Below are positions 34,020-44,840 of a stretch of DNA of 64,000 bases, one piece after another (within the stretch, counting starts at the first letter, position 1; each line of letters opens with the position of its first letter). The stretch comes from Cycas panzhihuaensis. Lineage: Eukaryota; Cycadophyta. The notes under the pieces were generated by a model that worked only from the letters and a program-made list of their open reading frames with translations, ran no database searches and was not told the DNA's origin. Position numbers and translations under genes: made by a program. The DNA is taken from contig CM041465.1 of the NCBI GenBank assembly GCA_023213395.1, positions 217,255,741 through 217,319,740 on the forward strand. Reading direction: 5' to 3'.

Positions 34020-34855
34020 ATTTCATATGGCAGCAAGCCATGCAAGTTGAAATAGATGCTTTAAAAAAAATTCAACTTGGGATCTTGTTACTTTACTGCT
34101 AGGAAAGAATATAGTTGATTGTAAATGGGTTTATCGAACTAAATTTAATTCATTAGGAGTTATTGAAAAATATAAAGCTCACTTAGTTGCAAAAGGTTTC
34201 TCACAAATTGATGGTATTGATTATAATGAAACCTTCTCCCCTGTTGCAAAAATAAATACTATTAAAACTGTTATTACTCTAGTAGCTAAATTTAGTTGGG
34301 AAATCCATCAAATGGATGTTAAAAGTGCTTTTTTAAATGGTGATCTCCAAGAAGAAATATACATAACTCAACCTCCTAGCTTTATTGATAATCATAACTT
34401 AGTATGTAAACTAAAGAAATCAATCTATGGATTAAAACAAGCTCTTCAAGTTTGGTATACAAAATTAGATGATTATCTTACTAAAAATGGATACACTAGA
34501 TGTATCAGTGATCTAAATCTCTATTTTAAATATGAAGATAAGAATATTACTATATTAATTCTATATGTTGATGATATCATAATCATAGGATCTTCAAATA
34601 ATAACATTCATCAACTAAAAAAAACCTTGATGATTAAATTTGAAATGAATGATCTACGTCTTCTACACTATTTTCTCAGATTACAAATTTACCAACATGA
34701 TTAAAAAATAACTATATCTCAACCAAAATACATTATAGAATTAATCAAAAGATTTAATATAGAAAACACTAAACCTACTTCTAATCCCTTACAATCAAGA
34801 GTTAAGTTATCTACTGATTGTTCTACACCACTTTGTGATCCAATATTATATAGGT
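34020..34855 (+). pseudogene. C1 reverse transcriptase
   Basis: It opens with a QAMQVEIDAL segment, then KWVYRTKFNSLG, the copia RT start. The central open frame (34,312-34,704) has MDVKSAFLNGDLQEEIYI, SIYGLKQALQVWY and the catalytic YVDD at 34,564-34,575, all intact. A frameshift around 34,060 and a stop at 34,704 break it. Function in an intact copy: copying element RNA to DNA in the particle. Confidence 0.92.
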
Positions 34856-35535
34856 AGCTTATTGGGAGCCTAATTTATCTAACACATACCCGACCTGATA
34901 TATCCTATGTTGTTGCTCTATGTTTGCGATATATACAAAAACCACATGAATCACATTGGAAAGCTGCTAAACGTATTCTTCTATATCTTCAAAATATTAT
35001 TTTTTATGGCCTAACTTATAATTCTTACAGTAATCCTCTAAATTTAATAGGATATACTGATTCAGATTAGGTAGGTAACTCAAATGACCATAAGTCAATA
35101 GTAGGTTATGTCTTTTTTCTAGATTCCTCATCTATTACACGGTCTAATAAAAAAATGTAGGTTCTAGTTCTATCAACAATCGAAGCTAAATATCAAGCAC
35201 TCATTGAAGTAAGTAAAGAAGCACTTTGGATCAAATCTCTTTTAAATGAAATTGGTCAGTTTCTTAACTCTTCTATAGAAATTAAAGTTGATAATCAAGG
35301 TGCTATAGCTATTGCTTCCAATCCAGTTGCTCATTCTAGAACTAAATAGATAGAATTACATCAACATTTTATTCATAATCTTGTTATTGATAATATTATT
35401 CATTTGTCTTATTGTCCTATAGATTTACATGTTGCTGATATCCTTACCAAGTCATTGACTGAAGTCAAGTTTCTAAACCTACACGATTTGCTAAAAATAA
35501 AAGAAGTCTCCATCAAAGGGGGATCAATATGATAA
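34856..35535 (+). pseudogene. C1 RNase H
   Basis: It follows RT in frame with SLIYLTHTRPDISYVVALC, then IGYTDSD (about 35,045), a VLVLSTIEAKYQALIEVSKEA-like segment (VALSS-x-EAEY equivalent), VDNQGAIAIASNP and the C-terminal DLHVADILTKSLT. Single stops replace Trp/Gln codons at several points. It would degrade the RNA strand of the hybrid. Confidence 0.9.
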
Positions 35536-35576
35536 AGACTTTTCTTTATCTTCTTCATTATACAAAAAGTTAACAT

Positions 35577-35586
35577 TAAAGAGGGA
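35577..35586 (+). promoter_or_regulatory. C1 polypurine tract
   Basis: AAAGAGGGA(T) directly precedes the 3' LTR start TGTTAG at 35,587. Confidence 0.8.
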
Positions 35587-36034
35587 TGTTAGAAAAGCTA
35601 ATGTTACTTTTTGATCATGTCTAAATATAAACTTAAGTTATGTAAAGTTCCATTTTATAAAGTTAATGTTAATTATTATTTATTTTGTGAAGTTTGTTAA
35701 AATAAGTAACTGCCCATTTTAACGAATCTCTCATTGTTTAATTAGCCTCTCCTAGATTCTAATAGTTGGTCCAGGAATCTAGGAGGCTATCATAAGCTTG
35801 TTTCAAGGCTGGTTTCATCTTTAGTTAGTACGTAGGTATTCTTGGTCAGGTCTATTTTTGAAAGCTATGTAAAAGATTTCAATAAATAAACTCATACTTT
35901 CAGGAGGTGGTTTTTCTTCCCCAGAAGGGGTTTTCCACCTCCCAAATATATGTACATGTGCAATGCCAATTTCTTCCTGTGAATACTTAATTATTTGATG
36001 CTACTGATATTGTACATGATACCTTTCTTCCACA
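35587..36034 (+). repeat. C1 3' LTR
   Basis: It pairs with 28,913-29,362. It ends TTCCACA and is followed by target duplication ATATA. Confidence 0.93.
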
Positions 36035-36149
36035 ATATATAACTGGTTTATTTGGTATTTATGTCTAAGTTCCCACTTCTCCTCATATCTGAAGCATAGG
36101 TTTCTTCTTCTTAACTCTTCTTGTTCTGTTTTTATTTTTTGAATGATTA

Positions 36150-37152
36150 GTTTAGAAGGTCGATTTAGATTGATTAATAATTGTTTATGTTAATAACTTA
36201 GTAAAGGATTATGTCATCCAAGTAGAGGAATATAAAGATTTATGCCTATTTTGTGTAAGGCATTATGTTTATCTTCATGTATTTTGGTTAATTGTATTAC
36301 CTTGTTAAGATCCTTTAGTTCTTAAATTTTAACATCAACTTGAATCTCTATTATCAGGCCATCTATATATAATTAGATGAGTCGATTAGTTGGGATATCT
36401 TCTAACACATATCTCAGCCTTGTGAATCCTACACTATATTCCTTTACATATCTTATTTATTTTAATTTTCGTAACTCTCAATAATAATCGCATTTGATAT
36501 AGTCTCAAACCATTCGATGAATAAATACACGAACTCTTTCTATGTTGGAAGTTGAGTTCAAAAAGAGGTTCATTTGAGACACTGCCACCATTCACATGCT
36601 ATCCCATCCATATGCAGGGTGGCTAATGGAACTTTCTCAACTGGCTTAATCTCCATTAAGCAAAAGTAGTTTTCCATTTGTTGGATCCATACTCTTGTGC
36701 CATGTGATTTTTGCTCTATACTGAAATGTTGTATAGTAATTTTTTCTAAGTTTTTTTTTTTTTTTTTCCTGTGTTTAAATACTTTGTAAGTAATTGAAGT
36801 ATGCTTGAAAACCTACTATCTTCTATTTTTTAGGAGTTAAATTCTGATATTCATTAAGATACTTTCTAATAGCCTTATTTTTAAAATTAATCAGAGATAT
36901 CTGAGGACCCAACTAATTTCTTATAGTTTGATATCTAATATGTGATTGATGACTCATTGCTTTGTGTTCTGAATCTGGCACAATCATATCCTCCTTTTTA
37001 CTTGTTGCTATGATTGTTAGTTCATCAAAGATTTGATATAAAGTATGATTCAAGAGAGCATTTGATGTTTAGACCGCAAAGTGGACTACTTGAGTGATTG
37101 GTTCAATGATCTCTTTTTGAACAGTGTTGTCTCCCATATCTTCAGTATTCAT
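36150..37152 (-). pseudogene. G2 gag (Retrotrans_gag-type), decayed
   Basis: A minus-strand frame starts at ATG 37,152 (MNTEDMGDNTVQKEI). Near 36,700-36,560 it reads VWIQQMENYFCLMEI then ATLHMDGIACEWW, matching the gypsy Gag core W-x-x-x-[ML]-E-x-Y-F...L-x-G-x-A-x-x-W-W. The downstream part to about 36,150 has the helical D-L-x-x-x-x-x-L-x-x-I-H-like composition of the capsid C-terminal region. Stops are at TAA/TAG codons. Protease continues on the other side of C1 at 28,800. This is the capsid gene of G2. Confidence 0.75.
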
Positions 37153-38593
37153 TATTTTAATAATTATATAAGTACGACTCCACTGATTGACTATCGTGTT
37201 TAGGTTATTAAAGAAGATAGATGGTGAATCCTTCTCGCCTTAACCTTTTTCACTTATTTTATTAATGTATAAGTCTTATATATTAAATGAAACTTTAATA
37301 CTCTACAATAATATTTTACCCTTTGTTTAAATCACTTGAGGTGGCTTAGTTAGTTACCTTCGTAAAATAGAATGTAAAAATTAATTCAACGTTCAACACT
37401 AAGGGATAAATTGATTAAATGGAATAGTTTAGAAGGATGTCGGTGGATAACAGTCTGGTAGGTTGTAGGGATTGTTGATAAGGGAAACAATGAAGATAGA
37501 TGGATTGAAGGTAAATAACTTAGCTAGAAAATTCAGTAATACAAAATAGATGTAATAAATAACTTATGTAAGTGATAATGTGAATTATATTATGATTATA
37601 AAAGAAAGATATTAATTCTTAAATGTGATAATGAGATAAATTTCAATAATATAAATATATAACCATTGAAAGACTTAACTGGATGGTTTTAGGGCTTTAC
37701 TACCACATAAAGAAAATGTTGAGATGAACTATATGATGTAGTTAATATGATGTATTATGTATATTATATATGAATAAGAAGTAAATTATTAATGATGAAT
37801 CATGTCAAATCAAAATGCAATTTGAGTGATACTAGATGTATAATAGTATTATGATTAAAATATGACTATTAGAGAATGATATGATAAAATGATTAATTAA
37901 AAGAAATTATATTAATCTTATTACCTTATAAGAGTATATATGTTACTATGCTATATACTTGACAAATATATAAAAAGTATATTATATAAGTAAAATGTAA
38001 TGAAATTTGATTACAACTTCTGGGATATACATCTATTTGAGGGATAAAGACAGTGGAGAAAACTAGTAATGAGAAAACCAATAACTAGTGACGAGAAAAC
38101 TAGTAATGAGAAGAACAAATGCAGCAGTGATGGGAACGAACTAGCGACGAGAATGTAGAAATGACGAGAATGTAAAATGAAAACCCCACATAGCGACGAG
38201 AGTGAACCAGTGACAAGAATGAATGTAGTAGTGACGAGAACACAATGGTGATTAGAATGAATGCAATGATGAGTACAGATGTAGCTGTGATGAACATGAA
38301 TGAGAAACCAATGAGAATGGGAACCAGACGAACATGACAAGAACAACAAATGGAAACATAGGTGCAAAGACCAGGTGAATTAGACAGATAGGGATGAAGG
38401 TTAGATGGAAATGATAGGAGAATAAAATGAAGGGATGTAGGAGCAAATTGAGATTTGGAGGCCACAAGGCCACTTGATTTGACTTTTGGGATAATAAATG
38501 TAAGCATGTATTAATTTGGAGTCACACCTAATTCTTGAATGCTAAAAATAAAACTAATAAGCCTTGTTGAAGAAAATATCTCGTTGAAGATTA
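37153..38593 (-). other. G2 leader
   Basis: A long untranslated region between primer site and gag. It contains the degenerate minisatellite at 38,040-38,310. Minus-strand open frames there (38,011-38,507) are low-complexity and derive from the repeat. Confidence 0.6.
38040..38310. repeat. degenerate short tandem repeat (AGTGACGAGAA-like)
   Basis: The motif AGTGACGAGAA / AGTAATGAGAA recurs about fifteen times at irregular 11-24 bp spacing, giving a purine-rich plus strand. Variation is high, so it is an old array. Confidence 0.7.
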
Positions 38594-38605
38594 GCTCTGA
38601 TACTA
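38594..38605 (-). promoter_or_regulatory. G2 primer-binding site
   Basis: On the minus strand it reads TAGTATCAGAGC, one change from the tRNA-Met-type site, and lies two bases from the 5' LTR. Confidence 0.75.
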
Positions 38606-38607
38606 AT

Positions 38608-38852
38608 TATTATAGACCTTTTTCTGTAACTTGAAGAGATAGCCAAGTTCAAGTCAGTACAAGAGTATCCTTGGAGAAAGCTAGTTAAAAGACCAATTTA
38701 TATTGATTGAAAAGATAAGTGATATTACATATTACATTTGGGGCAAAATTTATATGCATACTGGGCCCTTTCGTAGAAGGTTATGTCCTTTCAATAACAC
38801 CTATTCATTTAATAAATGATTAATTAACCCCTTTTTAAGGAGGTTCATAACA
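38608..38852 (-). repeat. G2 5' LTR (right, 245 bp)
   Basis: It pairs with 27,898-28,144. The leading TG has decayed to TA. It ends CATAACA, followed by target duplication CCACC. Confidence 0.85.
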
Positions 38853-38857
38853 CCACC

Positions 38858-39116
38858 CTTAGTACAAAGTTCCGAAGTAAGGGGGACCACTAGGATCTAG
38901 GTTTTTGTACTGCCTTTGTACTAGCCATGCTTGGAGTTCATACCATCATCATACAACTGGCACACACTCAATGAACTTTGATCAGACTACTATCTTTGCA
39001 GTAGCAGGTGCCAGTTAGAGTACTTCCCTGTGAAGTGACTTGCTCCTATGAGTTTTGAACTTGGGTATCTACTTAATAAGTGCCATATCATACCAATCCA
39101 CCTAGCCCCATGAGGC
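38858..39116 (-). repeat. SINE 5' part (259 bp)
   Basis: The larger piece of the split SINE, with the box A/B promoter region described for the whole element. The remaining 43 bp with the poly(A) are at 27,855-27,897. Confidence 0.75.
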
Positions 39117-39319
39117 TAGAGGTTGTAGATGGTTCATTTACATTGCTTATTGATCCTCATAAGCCAATTTGATGGAAAAAGAAAATTCCCTTGTAACAAA
39201 AATTATTACCATAAATATGGTGATGATTAACCATTACACATTAGAAGCGTAGGTATGACAATAGAATAATAACAAAAAAATGGTAAAATATATGATAGGC
39301 AAAGTACTTGTAGATTTAT

Positions 39320-40220
39320 AGAGCTAAAATATGAATTTCACTTATTAAAACTCCATCAACATGACTCAATAGTTAAACATGTTTATAGGCTTAATGAGTT
39401 ACAACTATTAGAAAATCAAGTATATAGACTTAGTGAGGAGGTGATGGCAGAAACTATCTTGAACAATTTGCATAAAGTTATTAAACACTTTATGACCATG
39501 ATCACCTTGTTAAAGAATAAAAATAACTTGAATCATTGATGGGATACATGACTATCTATTAAGTGAGATTAAATAATTTAAAGCTTTGGTGCAAGCGAAA
39601 GGACTTTTACATCCAAAACTAAAGATAGAGGAAGGATAAACCAAGGTTTAGTCAGGAATCAAGGATTTAAGATATTAATAAGTTATGTTTTATTTGTGTA
39701 AAGCTAGGTGATTTCATTAAGGATAGTTGATTTAAGGAAGAAGTGGACAAACTTCTAATTTTAGAGGAGGATATCAAATCAAAGGAGGTAATTAAGGATT
39801 AAGAAATAACTAGAATCAAAATCAAACTTATAGACACCAAGAAAATCAAAGCTTAAGAGAAGACTCAAGAGGAAGAGGTAGAAGGTGGTAATGTTATTAA
39901 GATAAAAGAGGAAGAATCCACTCAAATACTCATGGCTTTAACTAGGAAAAATAAAGGGATATTGCACTTAGATAATGGATGTTTAAAATATATAACCCCA
40001 AATAAGGATATATTTAAAGAATTACTAAGAGAAGTTATCTACCAGTTTACTTAAAAGATGATGCAGAGCATACAGTTGAAGGAATATGAATTATTACTAC
40101 CACCGTGACTAAGAACTATAAGTATAAAGTAAATAATGTTCTATACATTCTTAGATTAAAAAGGAACCTGATTATAGTGGATCTCATGTCCACTACTAAA
40201 ATAAAAGCAAGTTTGATAAG
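39320..40220 (+). pseudogene. C3: Ty1/copia gag-protease remnant
   Basis: Plus-strand frames with stops. At about 39,325-39,530 an UBN2-type Gag segment reads YEFHLLKLHQHDSIVKHV, then EEVMAETILNNLHKVIKHF, which fits copia Gag (S-x-E-x-x-x-x-I-L-x-x-L-P-x-x-[FY]). At about 39,690 a broken zinc knuckle keeps CFIC but has lost its His and last Cys. At about 39,962 the protease loop reads LHLDNGCLKYITPNKD (consensus L-D-S-G-C-S-x-H-M-T). It then reads a VLYILRLKRNLIIVDLMS stretch, the end of protease. Nothing resembling integrase follows before C2. Confidence 0.75.
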
Positions 40221-40264
40221 TATTTATTTAAGAAATATATTTTTATTAAACTGAATTAAATGTA
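40205..40264 (+). repeat. inverted repeat unit (pair of 57,437-57,495)
   Basis: About 60 bp is repeated in opposite orientation 17 kb away, near 90 percent alike by eye. Beyond it the two sites diverge. It lies at the point where the C3 protease frame ends, and could be the start of an LTR (TGATAAGTATTTATT; a TATAAATA box follows at about 40,290). Confidence 0.6.
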
Positions 40265-40871
40265 ATGCCTTTACAAGCTTTTAGGGGTATATAAATACAA
40301 GAAAAGCACCCCATATAATAGGATATGACCCTAGTTAATTAATAGATATTAAATATTAATGATGTGGTTGTATGATTTACAATAAGTCTCTCATCTTCAA
40401 AATGTTTTTCCCTAAAAAAATAGGGAAATTTCAAACGACCATATCCTACCACTTATAAGATGTTTGAAGTGGTCCTATTATCATTGTGTTGACATGTAAA
40501 AATAATTATTGCATAATTTATTCAAAAGAAGTGATGTGAGCTATATTTTATCTCTATTGATTGATTCAATGAGTCAAGGTGGCATGACCTCATTGGTCAA
40601 ATATTTATATAAAAAAGTGTGGTCCCATAGTATAATAAGTTATAAAATTATAAAAGCATGGACCCAAATGCTCCTATAAAGTATGAAATGGGGACTTCTC
40701 TTTATGGTAAACCATTTGGATATTTTTGCAATGTATAGAATGATCTTGAGGGTGCTTAAATGTGCCAGGTTTATGAGTGTTTTACTCAAGAATGATAAGA
40801 CTATGGATTTCATAAAGAAGAAGGTCCACATTATAATTTAGAATTTCATTTTAAGTAGGAAAAGGGGCCAT
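40265..40871. other. AT-rich DNA, possible LTR and frame remnant
   Basis: It contains a TATAAATAC box near 40,290. A minus-strand frame at 40,640-40,831 could continue the gag-like frame of 55,796-56,114 on the other side of C2, but the match is not demonstrable. Bases 40,872-40,876 are the left C2 target duplication (CTTAT). Confidence 0.35.
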
Positions 40872-40876
40872 CTTAT

Positions 40877-41170
40877 TGAAGGCCTGAGGATAGAGCAGAA
40901 CCATATTACAAGCCTATAATGGTAAGCATAACAAATATTTTCAAATAATAGGTGGTGTTAAAGAATATTGATGGGTCATTAGACCCTATATTTATAGTTA
41001 GGATGTTGGGCAAGCCTGGCATCGACTAATGTTAGTATTAAGAAATATCATTTAAAAATAAATATAGAAAATACATACCTGTTGGCTGATGTTGGCTGTT
41101 GGCAGTCCTACAATATTCTAAAATGGTATTGCATACCCTTTAATATAATAAATGAATAGTATTGCTAACA
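40877..41170 (-). repeat. C2 3' LTR (left, 294 bp)
   Basis: It pairs with 55,527-55,790, which has a deletion of about 30 bp relative to it. The minus-strand bases just before it (ATGATGGAGAA) form a purine-rich tract. Confidence 0.85.
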
Positions 41171-41199
41171 TTCTCCATCATAATATTCATTTTATATAA

Positions 41200-41750
41200 C
41201 TCTAAGTTTATCTCCAAATTTATGAAATTTGATTTTCCCAAGTGCCTTTGTAAATATATCTACCACCTATTCTTCATTGCTATAGTAGTCCAATTCTATT
41301 TCTCCTACCTGAACCAATTCCCTTATGAAAAGATGTTGGGTCTTAATGTGCTTCATTCTTTCATGGAATACTGGATTACGTATCATTTGTATTATGCTTT
41401 GGTTATCATACCAAAATTTAGTAGGCCCATTTTACGTTACTTAGAGATCATAAAGTAGACGTCGTAACTAAACTGTTTCACATGCACTTACTACTACTAC
41501 TTTATATTCTACTTCTACAGTAGTCAAGGTGACTATATTCTATTTCTTAGTACTCTAAGCTATGGAGACTGATCCCAAACTAAATGTGTATCCTAATGTA
41601 GACTTCCTATGATCAATGCATCCTATACAATCTGAGTCTGTATTAAACTGAAATTTACCAAAGGTTTGTAATGCAGCCTAAAATCTATTATGTCTTTTAG
41701 ATATCTAAGAATTCTCTTAGCAGTTTCTTAATGTGTAGTCTTAAGACCAT
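41200..41750 (-). pseudogene. C2 RNase H
   Basis: Minus-strand reading gives FHERMKHIKTQHLFIREL, then VGEIELDYYSNEE, a stop, and VVDIFTKALGKIKFHKF. That is the complete C-terminal signature of copia RNase H (H-x-R-[TM]-K-H-I-x-x-x-x-H-F-I-R-E). Further upstream the sequence is decayed. It ends just before the polypurine tract. Confidence 0.85.
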
Positions 41751-41899
41751 GCATGAATCTTGACCCAACACTAACTAAATACATAACATTTGGTCATGTC
41801 GATGTCAAGTAAATCAAGTTTCCAAATAATTGTCTATAGAGTGTAGGATTGACTGGACTAGAATCATCAGGTTTGGATAATTTAACTCTAACTTCTGTA

Positions 41900-42660
41900 G
41901 GTGTAGCCAATGATTTATAATCACTCATCTTAAACTTTTGAAATAAGTCAAAGGTATACTTTCTTTAAGAGACAAATATACCATCTTCATCTTGCCAAAC
42001 TTCCAATTCTAGGAAGTAGTGCATAAGACCCAAGTCTATCATTTTGATTCCTTGAATATATTATTCTTAAACTTTTGTGATGGATGGGAGTCATTTCCTA
42101 TGTAGACTAAATCATCAACATAGAGTCCCACAATCAATATAGAGTCTCCCTTAATTTTGATATAAGAGTTTAGATATGATTAGCTTCTCTCGAATCCTTT
42201 ATATCTAAAGTATTTGTCGATCTTAGAGTACTAAACTCTAGGTGCTTGTTTCAAACCATAAAGTGTCCTTTTATGTTTGTACACTTTGTTCTCTTCCTTC
42301 CTGACTTTAAAACCTTTTGGCTACTAAACATATATCTCTTCTTCACTATAGCTATTAAGAAAAGTATTTTTGATGTCCATTTGGTGAACATTCTAACCTT
42401 TTTGGGCTACTAGACTTAGCATTATTTGAGTAATCTCTATTTTTGTAATAAGAGCAAATATTTCATTATAGTTGATGCCTTCTTTTTGTGCATAGACCTT
42501 AGCAACACATCTTACCTTATGTTTATCAATGGACCCATCATATCTGAACTTGGTCTTATAGATCCATTTTTTTTCCAATGGATGTCTTGTTAGGAGGAAG
42601 ATCAACAAGCTCCTATGTATCATTCTTAACTATAGAGTTATACTCATGTTACATGCCATT
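41900..42660 (-). pseudogene. C2 reverse transcriptase
   Basis: The best open part is 42,393-42,623 with KWIYKTKFRYDGSIDKHKVR and KVYAQKEGINYNEIFALITK (consensus K-x-R-L-V-A-K-G-[FY]-x-Q..G-I-D-Y-x-E-T-F-A-P-V). Downstream come HQMDIKNTFLN, LYGLKQAPRV and the catalytic YVDD encoded at 42,122-42,111. Stops interrupt. It would copy element RNA. Confidence 0.88.
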
Positions 42661-42849
42661 CTTCCATTCATCCTTGGTATTTGCCTCTTCAAAGGTTTAA
42701 GTCACATAACATTCCATGAATTAGCTCATTAGAGAAAAATTAACTCTATTTGACCATGTGGATCTCCTTTCAAAATTGTTATCTAGTATATTTACTAGAT
42801 AATGGCTCCTTTATATCTACTTTGGGAACCTTTGATTTTGCGAAGAGGT

Positions 42850-43310
42850 TCCAATATCATTTGGTCTTGATACATTATTTTGTATTGATTCCTATCTATG
42901 AGGCACATATATAGTCTTAGGAGATGAATCAAATTCAACCACAATGCTTTTACCTTCGTCTTTTCTAATATCTGGCTAGTAGAAATAATCTTCTTTAAAT
43001 ACTACATCTCTTCTTACAATGACTTTTTTTTCTTTAGAATAATAGAGCTTATAGGATTTGGAAACATCATAATATCATATAAATATATATCTAGTGCTTT
43101 TATCATTAAGTTTTATCCTCTTTTGTTATGAAACATGAGAAAATGCAAGGTAACCAAATACTTTTAAATGATGTATGCTTAGTTTGTATCTAGTCCAAGC
43201 TTCTTCTAGTGTAACCTACCTAAGGGCTTTAGTGGTACACCTATTTAATAAATAGACTATAGTATGAATAACTTCAGCCCAAAGTTCATGGCCTAATGGG
43301 GGAATGACTA
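42850..43310 (-). pseudogene. C2 integrase C-terminal part only
   Basis: Minus-strand reading from 43,305 gives HELWAEVIHTIVYLLNRCTT, then a VTLEEAW segment, HHLKVFGYLAFSHVS and KVIVRRDVVFKEDYFY, the well-known C-terminal region of copia integrase. Directly upstream the sequence jumps to DRLFKVVIPP, which belongs to the start of the pre-integrase region. The zinc-binding and catalytic DDE core are therefore missing. Confidence 0.82.
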
Positions 43311-43700
43311 CTTTAAATAATCTATCATTAGTTGTTTTTTCTTTAGCTACAACCACTTTATTTTGCCTCTTATCCTTAATGGTACACTCACCATTGTAAA
43401 TAATGGTCTTATAATCTTATTCCATCATCTAACCTACTAATAGTAGATTCTTCTTGAGTGCTAGAACATGGAGGACATCATTAAGGCATCTAGTCTCACT
43501 TGAGTTTATGGTGATGAAGATGTTACCTCTGTCACTAGATTCATGAGATGTATTGTCATCAAACATAATTCTCCCTTTTTGGGTCTTGTTAATAGTTTTG
43601 AATATTTCCTCCTTGTATGTCATATGGGTTGAACACCTATAATCTATGTACCAACAATCCTCTTCTTCATTGGCAATAAGGCTTGACAAGAATAGTTGAT
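43311..43700 (-). pseudogene. C2 protease
   Basis: An 87-codon open piece at 43,429-43,689 begins near WYIDYRCSTHMTYKE, the copia W-Y-x-D-S-G-[AC]-S-x-H-M-T loop in which Ser-Gly have become Tyr-Arg. It continues with the RCLNDVLHVLALKKNLLLVG segment. The Asp is kept, but the loop change should abolish activity. Confidence 0.85.
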
Positions 43701-44840
43701 TATTTTCCCTGTTTTCAATGGATATGTTGACATTCCCTCTTGGTAGATGGCCATTTTTAGCAAAGCACCTTTCTATTGTGTGTCTAATCCTATGGCAATA
43801 TGAACATTAAATAAGTTCTCTACTTCTTTGGCTAAGACTTCTATTTTTGGAGATTCCTCTACCTCTAGAGGTTGTTCTTCACCTTTCTAGATATGGGCCC
43901 TAATTTTGGCCTTGCAAGTCATTTTGGCAATGTAGATTAGGTCCTTGATAGTTATTTTGGCCTTGGAAATAATTGTGGCCATGACAACATTAGCTAGATT
44001 CTTGATATCTCCTTTGATTGTGAAAATCATACTGACTTGGGCACCTTTGGCTTGAACCTTGATAACTTTGATGTGAGGCTTGATATCTAGGTTTTTATTC
44101 TTAATAGGTATCTTGCCTTTAGTTTCTTTCTCTCCCCCTTGGGGATTGTTCCCTTGTTTTAGAGCTTTGACCTTGGTTATTTGATTTGATCCTAGCCTTT
44201 GTAGCAATGACATATTCCAATATCTCTTGGGTACCTTTATTTTCTTCCATAGCTAGCAACACTGTACTTAGTTATTCCACTTTGAGGGTTTTGAGATCTT
44301 TGGATACTTTAATGCTTGTAGCAACCATCTCAAATCTCTTAACTTCTCCTACACTTCTTAGAATCATTTTAATAACCCTTTGTTTAGTCAACACTTCACT
44401 AAGGGATCTCATTTGGTTTATGAAGTCCTAGACCTTGATTATGAATTCATTGATGCCTTTACTATGTGATATTTTTAAGTTCTCAAATTTTCTTCTACGT
44501 GTTTAGATGAGGCAGCTCCTTTATAGATTAATTGCAATATATCCTATGCTTCCTTATATGTGGTTACTTCACTAACCCTTAGGAATATATGGTCCTCTAA
44601 GGAACATAATATAAGAGCTAACACTTTATTATCTAACTTTACACATTCCCTGTAAGTTTTTTTGCCATTATCACTAGCATTGTTATCAACATTATTATAA
44701 CCTGTTTTAATAATTTCCCATAAATCTTTAGCTATAAGGATGGGTTTTATCCTCCTACTCTAATTTTAGAAATTTAAATTGTTAAACTTAGGGATAATCA
44801 TATTACCAAAGTTTATTGCTATTATGTTTTAAAAAATAAG
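43701..44840 (-). pseudogene. C2 gag with zinc knuckle
   Basis: On the minus strand Gag starts around 44,830 (INFGNMIIPKFNNLNF-like) and continues with LIAKDLWEIIKTGYNN, LALILCSLEDHIFLRVSEV and a basic, Lys/Gln-rich tail (44,213-43,887). A CX2CX4HX4C knuckle, CSYCHRIRHTIERC, is encoded near 43,806-43,765 just before protease. Several stops are present. The sequence closely parallels C5 at 62,102-62,760, so C2 and C5 are the same family. Confidence 0.82.

Larger units (their letters stand above)
28913..36034 (+). mobile_element. C1: full-length Ty1/copia retrotransposon (decayed)
   Basis: Two LTRs (28,913-29,362, 450 bp; 35,587-36,034, 448 bp) are flanked by the target duplication ATATA (28,908-28,912 and 36,035-36,039). 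In order on the plus strand: 5' LTR, primer site, 2-kb leader, gag with CCHC knuckle, protease, integrase, reverse transcriptase, RNase H, polypurine tract, 3' LTR. The protease-integrase-reverse transcriptase order is diagnostic of copia. Frameshifts and stops are scattered, and protease and integrase active sites are altered, so it is dead. The LTRs differ at roughly one base in ten, so it is not recent. It sits inside G2. Confidence 0.95.
27898..38852 (-). mobile_element. G2: Ty3/gypsy gag-protease element, split by C1
   Basis: Two about 246-bp LTRs (27,898-28,144 and 38,608-38,852) are flanked by the target duplication CCACC (27,893-27,897 and 38,853-38,857), with a tRNA-Met-type primer site next to the right LTR and a purine-rich stretch next to the left one. 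All domains are on the minus strand: gag at 37,152-36,150 and protease at 28,800-28,440. The copia element C1 (28,913-36,034) lies between them. After protease only about 300 bp remain before the 3' LTR, so no reverse transcriptase or integrase was present. Stops are frequent, so it is inactive. Confidence 0.85.
27855..39116 (-). mobile_element. tRNA-derived SINE split by nested LTR elements
   Basis: The SINE is on the minus strand: its 5' end is at 39,116 and its poly(A) appears as fifteen T at 27,855-27,869. The 15-bp target duplication TAGAGGTTGTAGATG flanks it at 27,840-27,854 and 39,117-39,131, identical on both sides. Without the inserted DNA it is about 302 bp (38,858-39,116 plus 27,855-27,897). 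Pol III promoter-like boxes lie near the 5' end on the minus strand: a weak A box around 39,095-39,083 (TGGTATGATATGG) and a B box around 39,061-39,050 (AGTTCAAAACTC, fitting GWTCRANNC). G2 is inserted 43 bp from its 3' end. A SINE has no protein and moves with LINE enzymes. Confidence 0.8.
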
